From NCBI GenBank assembly GCA_947498645.1, contig CANMKS010000001.1, forward strand, positions 434,001-498,000: a stretch of 64,000 nt of DNA, read 5' to 3'. The first letter of the stretch is position 1, and each line of letters starts with the position of its first letter. The notes under the pieces were generated by a model. That model was not told the origin of the DNA. It saw only the letters and a list, made by a program, of their open reading frames with translations, and did not search any database. Shown piece by piece: positions 9,673-19,499 of this stretch. The DNA comes from an uncultured Paracoccaceae bacterium. GTDB taxonomy: Bacteria > Pseudomonadota > Alphaproteobacteria > Rhodobacterales > Rhodobacteraceae. The position numbers and the translations under genes are program-made.

Positions 9673-11594
9673 TCGCGCCGGATCACACCCGTCACGGCCG
9701 CCGCCCCAATCGCTGTAACAATCCAACCCAAGACAATCAGCCACCAGCGCACCCACCACAGCCACTGCCCCCAGGGGCCGCGTGTTGTGGACGGCGCCCA
9801 TGCTGCCTCTTGTCCCAATGACACCAGTGGGACAACCAGATCCACCGCATAGGACAGGGCGTGAAACGTCTCATAGTCGCGTCCCGCGGTTAGCACCGGC
9901 GTCCCGTCGGGGGCGAGCATATATTTGTCAGACCAGACCTTGGCCGGGTTCGCGATCCGCTCGTCTGTTGCCAGCGCCTGCCAGCTTTCGGACATCAGCA
10001 CCGGACCTGCTGTGGGGGCAAAATCGCCCGCCTTCCATGATTTGTCAGCCAGAAACCAGCCGATCAGCACCAGCGTCAGCAGCATGTAGAAACTGCGTTC
10101 CGGCTTGTGCCCGTAGCCCACAACAACACCAAAGACCCGGTCGGCAATCACACTGCTCAGATTGCGCCAGAACACGCGGATGTTGTGCCAGCGCTGCTCT
10201 GCGCGGAATTGCTGTTGCGCATGTTCCAGCGTGAGCGGGGCCACATTCAGCATTGTTTGGTCAACAGGATGCAGCATCGCCAGCCTTGCGACATTAGGGT
10301 CGTTGGGGCGCCGCTTTTCCAGTGCTGCAATCGCCTCTGGCCGTGTCTTTGCCGGGGCGCGGCTGGCGTCCAGCAGGGCCGTGCGCCACTGGGCTTCGCG
10401 CCGCCAGCGCGCGCGGGACGCTTTGCGCTGTTCCTTTTCCTTGGCCACCATGATCGCCCGCGCATCAGAACGGTGCCCAGTGTCGCGCAACAGTTTCGCC
10501 AGTTGCTCATAAGGTTGTGGGTAAAACTCGCGTCGCGACACAGCACCTTTCTTGAGCCATGCCAGACGATCCGCAACCTTGATGCTGCCATGCAGGACAT
10601 CATAGATGAAACCGCTGAGGTAAAGCCTGTCACAGCGTGCCCAGCTTTCAGGATCATCCCAAAGGTCACCCACATGGGCCGAAGTCAGATCAACCGCCCC
10701 TGTCACATCATTCAGCCGCCGCCAGATAAACCCCTCGCGTACCACCAGACGCTGCGCGTTCAACGCATGGCCAGTTGGGTTGCGCATGGTCGCATGGCTG
10801 CAATCCAGCACGCCGTGGATCGCAGCCCCCATAAAGCTGACCTCACCATCGGTGGTCGCTTCGCGCAGAAAGGCATCGCCCTGGACCTGCGTGCTCTGGC
10901 AGTTCAGCGCATGGCCGTCGGGGTTGTGAAAAGCCGCGCCGATGGCCACCAACTGCCCGCCGATCTGTGCGCCCAGCAGGCTGACCAGGCCGGTGGCCGT
11001 GGTCCCTTCGAGCAGGACACTGCTGGCCACCGTCATGCCCTGCGCCTTGAGGGCCGAGCCACCCTCGTTGCGCAGTCTGGCATGTGTACAGGACAAATGC
11101 CCCTTGATCACACTACCCGAGAGCGAGACCTTGCCGTCAATCCGGCTGCCATTCAGCGTCAGGTTGCCTGATATCTGGATGCGCGCCGCGTCAATGCCGT
11201 CTTTGAGGCTGCATTTGACCAGCGCCAACCCGTCGGTTTGCAATTGCTGCATCTGGGGTTGGTTGGCGAATTCGCAATTGAAAAAATCAATTGGCCCGCG
11301 CGCCGTGGTATAGCTCAACTCAAGTGTGCCACCGATCCAGGCCCCGTTGACCGTGACGCCAGAGGGCTGCGTGCGGAAATCCTTGCAACCGCCAAGGATC
11401 AGGTAGCGCAGCAAGGCGGCCCTGATCAGGACAGTTGGTGCCTTGAGGTTCGGCACGCTCCGCCCGATCTGTGCCACCGCCCCTGATTGGGCAGCGTCGA
11501 GCAACGTCAGCTCTGCCGGGGTCAGCAAGTCATCATCGCGCAGCTGTACCACCTGAGCCCAAGTGGTGATCGGATGCAGGTCTTCGTAATTCAT
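9669..11594 (-). CDS. Large membrane protein: N-terminal beta-helix-like repeats, C-terminal transmembrane region; function unknown
   Basis: 641 aa; recurring ALNxQxxxVxGDxFLRxATxxGxVxFxGAxIxGxLxCxxAxxRNPxGHALN units; C-terminal hydrophobic segments FYMLLTLVLIGWFL and WWLIVLGWIVTAIGAAAVTG. Confidence 0.75.
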   Translation of the reverse strand: MNYEDLHPITTWAQVVQLRDDDLLTPAELTLLDAAQSGAVAQIGRSVPNLKAPTVLIRAALLRYLILGGCKDFRTQPSGVTVNGAWIGGTLELSYTTARGPIDFFNCEFANQPQMQQLQTDGLALVKCSLKDGIDAARIQISGNLTLNGSRIDGKVSLSGSVIKGHLSCTHARLRNEGGSALKAQGMTVASSVLLEGTTATGLVSLLGAQIGGQLVAIGAAFHNPDGHALNCQSTQVQGDAFLREATTDGEVSFMGAAIHGVLDCSHATMRNPTGHALNAQRLVVREGFIWRRLNDVTGAVDLTSAHVGDLWDDPESWARCDRLYLSGFIYDVLHGSIKVADRLAWLKKGAVSRREFYPQPYEQLAKLLRDTGHRSDARAIMVAKEKEQRKASRARWRREAQWRTALLDASRAPAKTRPEAIAALEKRRPNDPNVARLAMLHPVDQTMLNVAPLTLEHAQQQFRAEQRWHNIRVFWRNLSSVIADRVFGVVVGYGHKPERSFYMLLTLVLIGWFLADKSWKAGDFAPTAGPVLMSESWQALATDERIANPAKVWSDKYMLAPDGTPVLTAGRDYETFHALSYAVDLVVPLVSLGQEAAWAPSTTRGPWGQWLWWVRWWLIVLGWIVTAIGAAAVTGVIRRD

Positions 11595-11679
11595 GATGTC
11601 ACGCTAGGGGCCGCGTGCGCGGCTCGCAATCACTATTCTGCTCTTTTGCCCGCGGGTTAACTGGCGTAGACCGCCCCCC

Positions 11680-12732
11680 ATGCCGCGTAAATTTGACAGC
11701 CTTGATGCCATCCTCAACCACGGGTTTGATACCGTGATTGATGTCCGGTCCCCGGCCGAGTTCGCCCAGGATCATTTGCCGGGTGCCATCAACCTGCCTG
11801 CCCTGTCTAATGATCAACGCGCCGAGGTCGGCACGCTTTACAAACAGGTCAGTGCCTTTGATGCCCGCAAGCTGGGTGCGGGTATGGTCGTGCGCAATGT
11901 TGCGGATCATCTTGACGGTCCATTACGCGACAAGGACGGGGCATGGCGCCCTTTGGTTTATTGCTGGCGTGGTGGGCAGCGTTCGGGCGTGTTTTCCATG
12001 CTGCTGTCCGAGATTGGCTGGCGGGCAGAGACCATCAAGGGCGGCTACACCAGTTTTCGCCGCATGGTGAAATCCTATCTTTATGATGATCCATTGCCGC
12101 ATCGGTTTGTGCTGCTGGATGGCTACACCGGCACGGCAAAAACCGCGTTGTTGTCCCGGCTTGCCGCGCGGGGCGTTCAGGTGATCGATCTGGAGGAGTT
12201 GGCGCATCATCGCGGCTCTCTTCTGGGGGCGCGGCCCGGTGGGCAGCCTGCCCAGAAGGGGTTTGAGACGGGGCTGGCCCTGGCATTGCAGCGCTGCGAT
12301 CCGGCCCGCCCTGTGGTGGTCGAGGCTGAAAGCAGCAAGATCGGCCGTATTTCATTGCCCACATCTGTCTGGGTCTCGATGATGGCCGCGCCACGGATTG
12401 TGGTCCAAGCCCCGATTGAGGCGCGCGCGTCCTATTTGGCCAGCGCCTATCGCGAGGTGATTTCTGACCCGGTTGCTGTGGCTGAAAAGCTGGCCCCGTT
12501 GCGCCGCCTGCGCGGCCATGCAGTGGTGGACAACTGGATTGCCCTGTCAAAGGCGGGCGCATTGGTGGAGCTGTCCAAGGCCCTGATGCTGGAACACTAC
12601 GACCCGACCTATGCCAAATCCCGCAAGATTGCAGAGCGCGATGTGTTGGGTGAGGTGACGGCCAATACGCTGGATGCGGATGGGCAGAACCGGGCTGCCG
12701 ATCAGATCACGGCTATTTTGCGCAGGTCTTGA
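11680..12732 (+). CDS. mnmH: tRNA 2-selenouridine synthase (rhodanese + P-loop)
   Basis: 350 aa; VIDVRSPAEFAQDHLPGAINLP, VYCWRGGQRSGVFSMLLSEIGW, LLDGYTGTAKTALL, VVVEAESSKIGRISLP. Confidence 0.93.
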   Translation: MPRKFDSLDAILNHGFDTVIDVRSPAEFAQDHLPGAINLPALSNDQRAEVGTLYKQVSAFDARKLGAGMVVRNVADHLDGPLRDKDGAWRPLVYCWRGGQRSGVFSMLLSEIGWRAETIKGGYTSFRRMVKSYLYDDPLPHRFVLLDGYTGTAKTALLSRLAARGVQVIDLEELAHHRGSLLGARPGGQPAQKGFETGLALALQRCDPARPVVVEAESSKIGRISLPTSVWVSMMAAPRIVVQAPIEARASYLASAYREVISDPVAVAEKLAPLRRLRGHAVVDNWIALSKAGALVELSKALMLEHYDPTYAKSRKIAERDVLGEVTANTLDADGQNRAADQITAILRRS

Positions 12733-14815
12733 TCACCGATCCTGCCGTAACTTCACCAATCAGCGCCGCCGGATAGCCGGCATCCTGCAACTGTTGCAAA
12801 ATCCCCTCTGCCCCTTTGGCCGGGATCGCGGCAAGCAATCCCCCTGCGGTCTGCGGGTCGAACAGAAGGTCAAACACCGGCCCTTCGATGGGTCCGGCCC
12901 CAACCTGATTGGCCGCGAACAGGGTCGAGCGCATGCCACTATCCGACAACGCCCCGGCTCCAGCCATCACAGGGATCGCGCCAAGGTCAAGCGTGGCCCC
13001 CACGCCGGATGCATCACAAATCCCACGCAGATGTCCGGCCAACCCGAAGCCGGTGATATCTGTCATTGCATGGGCTTTGCCCAAAATTCCTGACGCTTTG
13101 GCCTGATCCTGTGCCATCAGATCAAGGCAGGCGATCACATCCGCACCTGCGGCCTTGCCCGCCATTTCCGCCGCCAGAACCGTGCCGCTGCCGATAGGTT
13201 TGGTCACGATCAACCGGTCACCGGGCTTGGCCCCGGCAAGGGTGATTGGCCTCTTGGCCGTTCCTGTCACAGTAAAGCCGATCGTTAGCTCATCACCGAT
13301 TGAGGTATGCCCACCGATGATCTTTGCCCCTGCTGTGCGCATCACATCGGCGGCCGTTGTCATGATCTCGACCAAGGTGCGTTCATGCAGTGTGGCATGC
13401 ATGCGCGGCAGGATCAGGCTGACGGTTGCTGCCTGGGGTTTCGCCCCCATCGCCCAGATATCGCCCAGCGCATGGACCGCCGCAATCCGCGCCATGATCA
13501 CGGGATCATGGGTAAAGGCGCGCAAGTGGTCGGTGCTCATCACTTGCCCTTTTTGTACCTCGCCTGCGTCATCGCCAAAGTGATCGGCCAGGACATGTTG
13601 CAATGTCGCCCGGCCCACTTTGGCACCACAGCCGCCGCACATGGGTTTGTCGCCCAAGGTTTCCTGCACCTCCAAGGCCACCGTCCTTGGCAATTTCGGC
13701 AGTTGCATTTGCGGCAATTCAGCAAACTGATCCATGAACTTGCGGTCGATATGGTCTTTCCATTTCCACAACAGCGCACCCTCGCGCGCTGTGCCGAATT
13801 TTTCGGCCAGGGCAGATTTCTGGCCCAGTGAGATCAGCTTGAGGTAATCACGCTGCGGCTTGTAAGGGCGCAGATCACCGCCCGACAGAACCGCGCGCAG
13901 GTTATCAAAAAGAACCGGGGCTTCGCGCACCGCGTAAACCCCGGCCTTGGGCCTTGGGTCGTGGCTGAGGTGCGCGCAATCGCCCACCGCAAAGACCTCT
14001 GGCGCGCTGGATTGCAGGTTGGCATCCACATTGATGAACCCTTCGTGCAGTTTCAGTCCGGTGGCGGCAATCCAGTCGTGCGGTTTGGCCCCGGCGGCGC
14101 CGGTTGTGAAATCGCTGCGGATCGTGCGCCCGTCGCGCAGGACAAGTCCTTCGGCAAAGACCTCTGTGACTTCGGCATCTTCAATGATCTCGATCTCAAG
14201 TGCGGTGAGCGCGGCGAGCATTTTTTGCCGCGCCTTGTAGCCCAGCGCCGTCAAGACGGTGCCGCGGTCGATCAGTTTGACATGGGGGTTCTGATCCCGT
14301 AGCGCATGGGCCATCGCCATCGCAAGTTCAGCACCTGCAACACCACCGCCAATGATCGCCACATGCGGCCCGCGCGCGGTTGCCCGGAACGCATCCCAGC
14401 GCGACGCAAAGGCCCCCAGGGGTTTTGCCGGGATGGCGTGCGACTTGAAGCCCGGCAGATCAGGCATGGCCGAGGTGATCCCCACATCAACCGCCGCCAC
14501 ATCATAGGCAATCGGTGGACGCCCGGCGACCGTGACCGTTTGCGCCGATGTGTTGATCCCCGTGGCATAGCCGTTGATGATCCGCGCGCCAGCAAATCGG
14601 GCAAGCCTGACCAGATCAATGTCGAGCTCATCCCGCGTATAATGACCGGCCACAAAACCGGGCAGCATGCCTGAATAAGGGGCTGTTGGACCGGGATTGA
14701 TCACTGTGACCCGGACGCCGGGCAGCGGGTTCATCCCCCAACTGCGCAGCACAAGCGCATGGGTATGGCCACCGCCGATAAGAACCAGATCACGGGTGAA
14801 GGGAAGTATATTCAT
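12713..14815 (-). CDS. selD: Fused FAD/NADH dehydrogenase-like oxidoreductase + selenide, water dikinase
   Basis: 700 aa; N-terminal LVLIGGGHTHALVLRSWGMNPLPGVRVTVI pyridine nucleotide-disulfide oxidoreductase; C-terminal CGGCGAKVGRATLQHVLADHFGDDA, MSTDHLRAFTHDPVIMARIAAVHALGDIWAMGA, DPQTAGGLLAAIP. Confidence 0.93.
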   Translation of the reverse strand: MNILPFTRDLVLIGGGHTHALVLRSWGMNPLPGVRVTVINPGPTAPYSGMLPGFVAGHYTRDELDIDLVRLARFAGARIINGYATGINTSAQTVTVAGRPPIAYDVAAVDVGITSAMPDLPGFKSHAIPAKPLGAFASRWDAFRATARGPHVAIIGGGVAGAELAMAMAHALRDQNPHVKLIDRGTVLTALGYKARQKMLAALTALEIEIIEDAEVTEVFAEGLVLRDGRTIRSDFTTGAAGAKPHDWIAATGLKLHEGFINVDANLQSSAPEVFAVGDCAHLSHDPRPKAGVYAVREAPVLFDNLRAVLSGGDLRPYKPQRDYLKLISLGQKSALAEKFGTAREGALLWKWKDHIDRKFMDQFAELPQMQLPKLPRTVALEVQETLGDKPMCGGCGAKVGRATLQHVLADHFGDDAGEVQKGQVMSTDHLRAFTHDPVIMARIAAVHALGDIWAMGAKPQAATVSLILPRMHATLHERTLVEIMTTAADVMRTAGAKIIGGHTSIGDELTIGFTVTGTAKRPITLAGAKPGDRLIVTKPIGSGTVLAAEMAGKAAGADVIACLDLMAQDQAKASGILGKAHAMTDITGFGLAGHLRGICDASGVGATLDLGAIPVMAGAGALSDSGMRSTLFAANQVGAGPIEGPVFDLLFDPQTAGGLLAAIPAKGAEGILQQLQDAGYPAALIGEVTAGSVIKTCAK

Positions 14816-14839
14816 GCCAGTGTTCTAGCCGCGCAATCG

Positions 14840-15397
14840 TCAGGGGGAAAGCCACTGGCCATCCCAATGACGTGCCCGCGAAAAACAGGCCCTGCGATGC
14901 GCGGCACCCAGATGCACCGCATCCACATGCATCACCCGGCAGGTCAGCACGGCAAATGTCGCTGGGTCCGGCTTTTTGCGGTAGTCCAGCGCGTCGTCAA
15001 TCACCGTGCCGGGAGGGGGGGTGACCCCATAGGACTGCTGCGCATGATCGGGGATTTTGTGCCAAAGCGCACGGGTCTGTGCGCCGGACTCGATACTGAC
15101 CGTAGCCTGCAATCTGATTTGCAGTTGCTGGCTTTCGTCCCAGACATGCAAACCCGCGCGCGGCGCCTTGGACAGGCTTTTGATCTTGTCGGTATAAAGA
15201 TCGGTATGCACCGTGATCACCGCCGCGTGCGGATCAGCGGTGCGCAGGACAACGGTTCGGGCCTCTGGCCACCCATCAGGCGAAACAGTTGCGAAGGTAG
15301 GCACACGCGCCGGGTGATCGGCATCGGCAATCCCACATGCCAATGTATGCCAGAGCTGCGCCCATATGCCTTGGGTCGTTTCAAACCATTCACTCAT
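14840..15397 (-). CDS. Pyridoxamine 5'-phosphate oxidase-like flavoprotein
   Basis: PTFATVSPDGWPEARTVVLRTAD..VHTDLYTDKIKSLSKAPRAGLHVWD..LQIRLQATV. Confidence 0.82.
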   Translation of the reverse strand: MSEWFETTQGIWAQLWHTLACGIADADHPARVPTFATVSPDGWPEARTVVLRTADPHAAVITVHTDLYTDKIKSLSKAPRAGLHVWDESQQLQIRLQATVSIESGAQTRALWHKIPDHAQQSYGVTPPPGTVIDDALDYRKKPDPATFAVLTCRVMHVDAVHLGAAHRRACFSRARHWDGQWLSP

Positions 15398-16418
15398 AGC
15401 CTGTCATCTCCAGATACCCGATGCCCGCGTGGGTGCCGCTGACCGTCACAGGCCCTTCCCAATATGGCACCGATGTCGTCATCCATGCATTGTCATTGAT
15501 TGCCGCCACGGTGACGTCAACGCCCATGTCCGGTAACGTCACCTGCCATCTGATCGGCACATCCGCATCGTTGACCGCCAATGGCACAGCCTGCAACGCA
15601 CCATTGCTGTAGGGGGTCGTCTTGCCCTCCGCGCTGATCCATGTGGCTGATGTAAAGTTTGCCCCATCCGTTTGTTGCAGACGGAACCCCATCAACTTGG
15701 CCCCGCTATCAAAGGACAATGAAAACCAATCCCAGCCGGTTTGATTATCTGCCAAGGGTTGCGAGGACCATTCTCTGTCCAGCCACGCATGTCCCGTGAC
15801 AGCAATATCGCCATCGGGCAGTTGCAGGATGCCCTCAATCGCAAAGAAGGGCTGTGAATAGTAATATGACGCCTGTCCCGCCGCTGATTTCACCGAAAAC
15901 CCGTTGTCACCATGAAAGACCAGCGGGCCTTGCGCGGTGAGTTGCATGTCATAGGCAAACTCCGGCCCGCTTGCCCGCATCTGCAACGTGTTCCAGTCCC
16001 CCGCCAGTTCCCAATCGTCGATCCACGCTGTGAAGGGTGCTGTTGTCACCCCCGCTTGGCCGATGCCCCCACGGGCAAGCCGTTCGCTGACATAGTGATC
16101 GTCCGGCGTCGTGACAGCCGCATGTCCCATCCACAGTTGCGGTGCGGCCCAACCTGCCCCGGCTTCGGGCGCGAGCGCTGAGCGAAAGAGCGTCCATTGC
16201 AACCCGTAATCCGTGCCGTCTGCCCCTTTGAGGTTGGCCGTCAGATACCACCACTCGATCCGGTAGTCGTTGTGCGGGCCGTGATCCGCCGGAAAGTCGA
16301 ATGCTGGGGCTGGTTGCGGAATGCTGAACCCATCAACCTGCGTACCCAGGCCCGCAAACCCCTGCGCCTGTGCGGCGAAGGGCAACCAGCACATCAAGAA
16401 AAGCACTCTAACGTTCAT
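15390..16418 (-). CDS. AttH-like lipocalin/CrtC-fold secreted protein
   Basis: Start chosen at MNVRVLFLMCWLPFAAQAQ (signal peptide); HGPHNDYRIEWWYLTANLKGADGTDYGLQWTLFRSAL, WLDREWSSQPL typical of AttH/CrtC family. Confidence 0.82.
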   Translation of the reverse strand: MNVRVLFLMCWLPFAAQAQGFAGLGTQVDGFSIPQPAPAFDFPADHGPHNDYRIEWWYLTANLKGADGTDYGLQWTLFRSALAPEAGAGWAAPQLWMGHAAVTTPDDHYVSERLARGGIGQAGVTTAPFTAWIDDWELAGDWNTLQMRASGPEFAYDMQLTAQGPLVFHGDNGFSVKSAAGQASYYYSQPFFAIEGILQLPDGDIAVTGHAWLDREWSSQPLADNQTGWDWFSLSFDSGAKLMGFRLQQTDGANFTSATWISAEGKTTPYSNGALQAVPLAVNDADVPIRWQVTLPDMGVDVTVAAINDNAWMTTSVPYWEGPVTVSGTHAGIGYLEMTGYE

Positions 16419-18792
16419 TGGAAAACACCTTGAGCAGATCAGCAGGCGGCGTGCGGGCAAGGCGGCGCGCGGGCCAAAGGGCCGCAAGTGCGGCCGCCAG
16501 CAACGCAAAGAGGCCCAGCCGGGCATAGTCCAGCGGGAACAGATACATCGGCAGTTTCCATCCAAATGCCGCGACATTCACGACGGCCAATAGCGCCCAG
16601 GCCAATGCCAGACCAAGTGGCAGCGCCACAATGGCCGTCAGAATCGCCAGCATCATTGCCCGCATCAATTCCAGCCTGCCAATCTGCCGCCGCGTCATGC
16701 CCATGGCCCAGGCCGGGGCCAGCTGTGGGACGCGCATGGTGGCCAATGTCAGCAGGCTCATCAAAATGGCAAAACCCGCAACCGCGAGGGTCAGCACATT
16801 TAGCGCTGTTGTCACGGTAAATGTCCGCTCAAAGATCGCCAGTGAAATCGCCTTGATCCGTGCCTGATCGACCGATTGCGTGGCCGGGATGCCCGCCCTG
16901 TTCTCTAGCTCTTCCACAAAGCCGGGGACCGCTGCCGGATCCATCCGCAAGCCAAAGCGCTGCGGGATCACATCTGGAAAGAGCCGTGCAAAGATGTCTT
17001 CGCCAATCACGGCCTGACCAATCGGGTTGCCATAGTCCCCATAGACCCCCGCGATCGGGAAATCCCGCCCCTGCACCTGCACCACGTCGCCGATGCTCAA
17101 CCCCGACCTGCGGGCCAGCTGTTCGTTGATCAGGATTGTTTCATCGGCAAAGGTGGTGTCCCACGCTGCCGCCGCAGTTTCCAGAAAAACCCAGTTGTCC
17201 CGGTATGTCGCGTGATCGCGCGGCCCGAAAACCTGTGTCGTTTGGCCTGCAATCGTCACTTCAGCGCTTTGGATGGGCAGGATTGCATCTGTGCGCGGGC
17301 TGGCAAAATCGACAAGTGCTGCCAGCTGGGTTGTATCTTCGACTTGCACGTAAAGCTCTGACGCCAACCGCTGATCAAGGAAGTCAGTGAACGTCAGACG
17401 AAAGCTCGACACCATTGTCGAGACGCCAATATTGGCCGCCATTGCCAGCAAAAGCGCCATCAGCGCCAGTGAAAGCCCCGGTAATTGTTGCCGTGTGTCC
17501 GCCCAGAACCACTGTGCCGTCACTGATCTGGCCAGTCTGCTCAGACCTGCCAGCAGCCGATCAAGGACCAGCGGTAAAGCCAATGCTGCACCGATCAGCA
17601 AAGTCGCAAGCAAGGCAAATCCGCCGATCAGCCCCTTGGCAGTGATCATCAAGATGCCTGCGACGCAGAGCAATGCAAATGCCACAATGCCCTGAAATCG
17701 CGCCCGCCGGCCCGCCGCCATGGCCAAGGCGCGCGGCTGAGCGGCGGCCAGCAACGGCATTTGCGCAAGTTGATACAGCGCGCCGCTTGCGGCGATTGCC
17801 GTGCCCCCCAGCGCGATGGCCAGTGCCGAGAGCCACCAAACCGGGCGCAATTGGAGCGTGCCGGAGACATCGGCGCCATAAAGCCCCTGCAATGTCGCGG
17901 CGACATCGGGCAAAAGAAGTGCGGCAATCACATATCCCAGTGCGACGCCGACGCCCCCCGCCATCAGCGCAAAGAACATCAGTTCCGCGACCATCAGGAC
18001 AACCAGACTGCGCAGCGGCACGCCCAGCGCGCGCAATGTGCGCACCACAGGGCGGCGTTGTTCAAAGGCCAGCCCGATTGCACCGTTGACGATGAAGATA
18101 CCAACGGCAAAGGACAAAAGGCCAAAGGCCGTCAGGTTAAGGTGAAAACTATCCGTGAGCCGGGCAATGTCGCTACCCCCTTGCGCAGGCTGGCGCGCGA
18201 GGTCCGGCGCGATATCGGCAAGGGGCGGTTGCCCCATGGGTTGGCCGGGCAGCACAATGAGCGTGTCAATCTGCCCCTGCCTGTCCAGCAATCGCTGAGC
18301 GACGCCGATATCCGTCACAGCCGTGCCCGGTGCCGCCTCTGGGGTGATAACGAATGCCAGCTCTGGCAGCCGTGATGCGGTTTCTGAACTGCCAAACAGC
18401 TGACCTTCACCGCTTAGGAAACGGGCCACATCTGCGCCCTCTTGCGGGGCGACCGGGCCGATGCCGCCAGGTGCTGTCAAAGGTTCAACCCCGACAATGC
18501 GCACCCCGTTCAGGCGACCCTGGACAACGGGGCTGACCAGCCAACCGGCGCGGCGCAGGGTGATGTAAGTGTCCTGCGCCATCGGTTGCCCATCACGGCG
18601 CACCAAACGGTCGTATTGCCCTTCGCCCAAGGTTGCGGCAGCGGCATCATAGCTTGCCCGCGCCTCGGCATTCACGGCCTGCACGCCCGACCAAAGGGCC
18701 GTCGCAAGCGCCAACCCGGCCAGCAGCGTGAATAGCTGCAATGGGTTGCGCCACCAATGCGACAACAGCGCCTGAAGCGTGGCCTTGGTCAT
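16408..18792 (-). CDS. ABC transporter permease (FtsX-like, AttF/AttG-like fused permease)
   Basis: 794 aa with two FtsX-like TM blocks (FGLLSFAVGIFIVNGAIGLAFEQRRPVVRTLRALG; TTALNVLTLAVAGFAILMSLLTLATMRVPQLAPAWAMGMTRRQIGRLEL). Confidence 0.87.
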   Translation of the reverse strand: MTKATLQALLSHWWRNPLQLFTLLAGLALATALWSGVQAVNAEARASYDAAAATLGEGQYDRLVRRDGQPMAQDTYITLRRAGWLVSPVVQGRLNGVRIVGVEPLTAPGGIGPVAPQEGADVARFLSGEGQLFGSSETASRLPELAFVITPEAAPGTAVTDIGVAQRLLDRQGQIDTLIVLPGQPMGQPPLADIAPDLARQPAQGGSDIARLTDSFHLNLTAFGLLSFAVGIFIVNGAIGLAFEQRRPVVRTLRALGVPLRSLVVLMVAELMFFALMAGGVGVALGYVIAALLLPDVAATLQGLYGADVSGTLQLRPVWWLSALAIALGGTAIAASGALYQLAQMPLLAAAQPRALAMAAGRRARFQGIVAFALLCVAGILMITAKGLIGGFALLATLLIGAALALPLVLDRLLAGLSRLARSVTAQWFWADTRQQLPGLSLALMALLLAMAANIGVSTMVSSFRLTFTDFLDQRLASELYVQVEDTTQLAALVDFASPRTDAILPIQSAEVTIAGQTTQVFGPRDHATYRDNWVFLETAAAAWDTTFADETILINEQLARRSGLSIGDVVQVQGRDFPIAGVYGDYGNPIGQAVIGEDIFARLFPDVIPQRFGLRMDPAAVPGFVEELENRAGIPATQSVDQARIKAISLAIFERTFTVTTALNVLTLAVAGFAILMSLLTLATMRVPQLAPAWAMGMTRRQIGRLELMRAMMLAILTAIVALPLGLALAWALLAVVNVAAFGWKLPMYLFPLDYARLGLFALLAAALAALWPARRLARTPPADLLKVFSNER

Positions 18793-19445
18793 GCGACGCG
18801 GCCTGCCTTGAGGTGCAGGCGGCGCGACATGCGGCTGGCGAGCGCCTGGGAATGGGTGACCATCAACAGACCGGCACCCGCCTCTGAGACAAGTTCAAGC
18901 ATCAGGTCCATCACGGTCGCCGCTGTCGCCTCGTCCAGATTGCCAGTCGGCTCATCCGCCAGCACCAACTGTGGCTTCGGGGCCAGGGTGCGCGCGATCG
19001 CTACCCGTTGTTGCTGCCCACCAGAGAGCTGTTCTGGATATTTGGACAGTTGCGCAGACAGGCCCATCCTGTCGGTCAGTGTCTTGATCCATGCCGCATC
19101 ATGTTGCCCGGCCAGCCGCGCCTGAAACGCGATATTGTCTGCAATCCGCAGACTGGGGATCAGGTTGAACTGTTGAAAAACAACGCCGACAGTGCCCCGG
19201 CGCAAGGCGGCGCGCGCGGTATCATCCAGTGTTGCGATATCCTGATCCTGCAAAACGATCTGACCTGCATCCGGCGTATCAAGCCCGCCGATCAGATGCA
19301 GCAACGTGCTTTTGCCGCTGCCGGACTCGCCCGTCAGTGCCAGTGTTTCGCCAGCATCCAGCGTCAGGTCAATGCCCCGCAAGACGGCGAACGGCCCATC
19401 GGCTGTTTGGTAGGTTTTGTGAATATCAGTAACGCGTAGCAGCAT
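18789..19445 (-). CDS. ABC transporter ATP-binding protein (LolD/MacB-like, AttE-like)
   Basis: Walker A GESGSGKSTLL, signature LSGGQQQRVAIARTLA, Walker B LVLADEPTGNLD. Confidence 0.92.
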   Translation of the reverse strand: MLLRVTDIHKTYQTADGPFAVLRGIDLTLDAGETLALTGESGSGKSTLLHLIGGLDTPDAGQIVLQDQDIATLDDTARAALRRGTVGVVFQQFNLIPSLRIADNIAFQARLAGQHDAAWIKTLTDRMGLSAQLSKYPEQLSGGQQQRVAIARTLAPKPQLVLADEPTGNLDEATAATVMDLMLELVSEAGAGLLMVTHSQALASRMSRRLHLKAGRVA

Positions 19446-19499
19446 GGTCGGTGGTCCTTTGGTAAATGACCTAACACGCTATGCTGCGAAGGAAACGCT

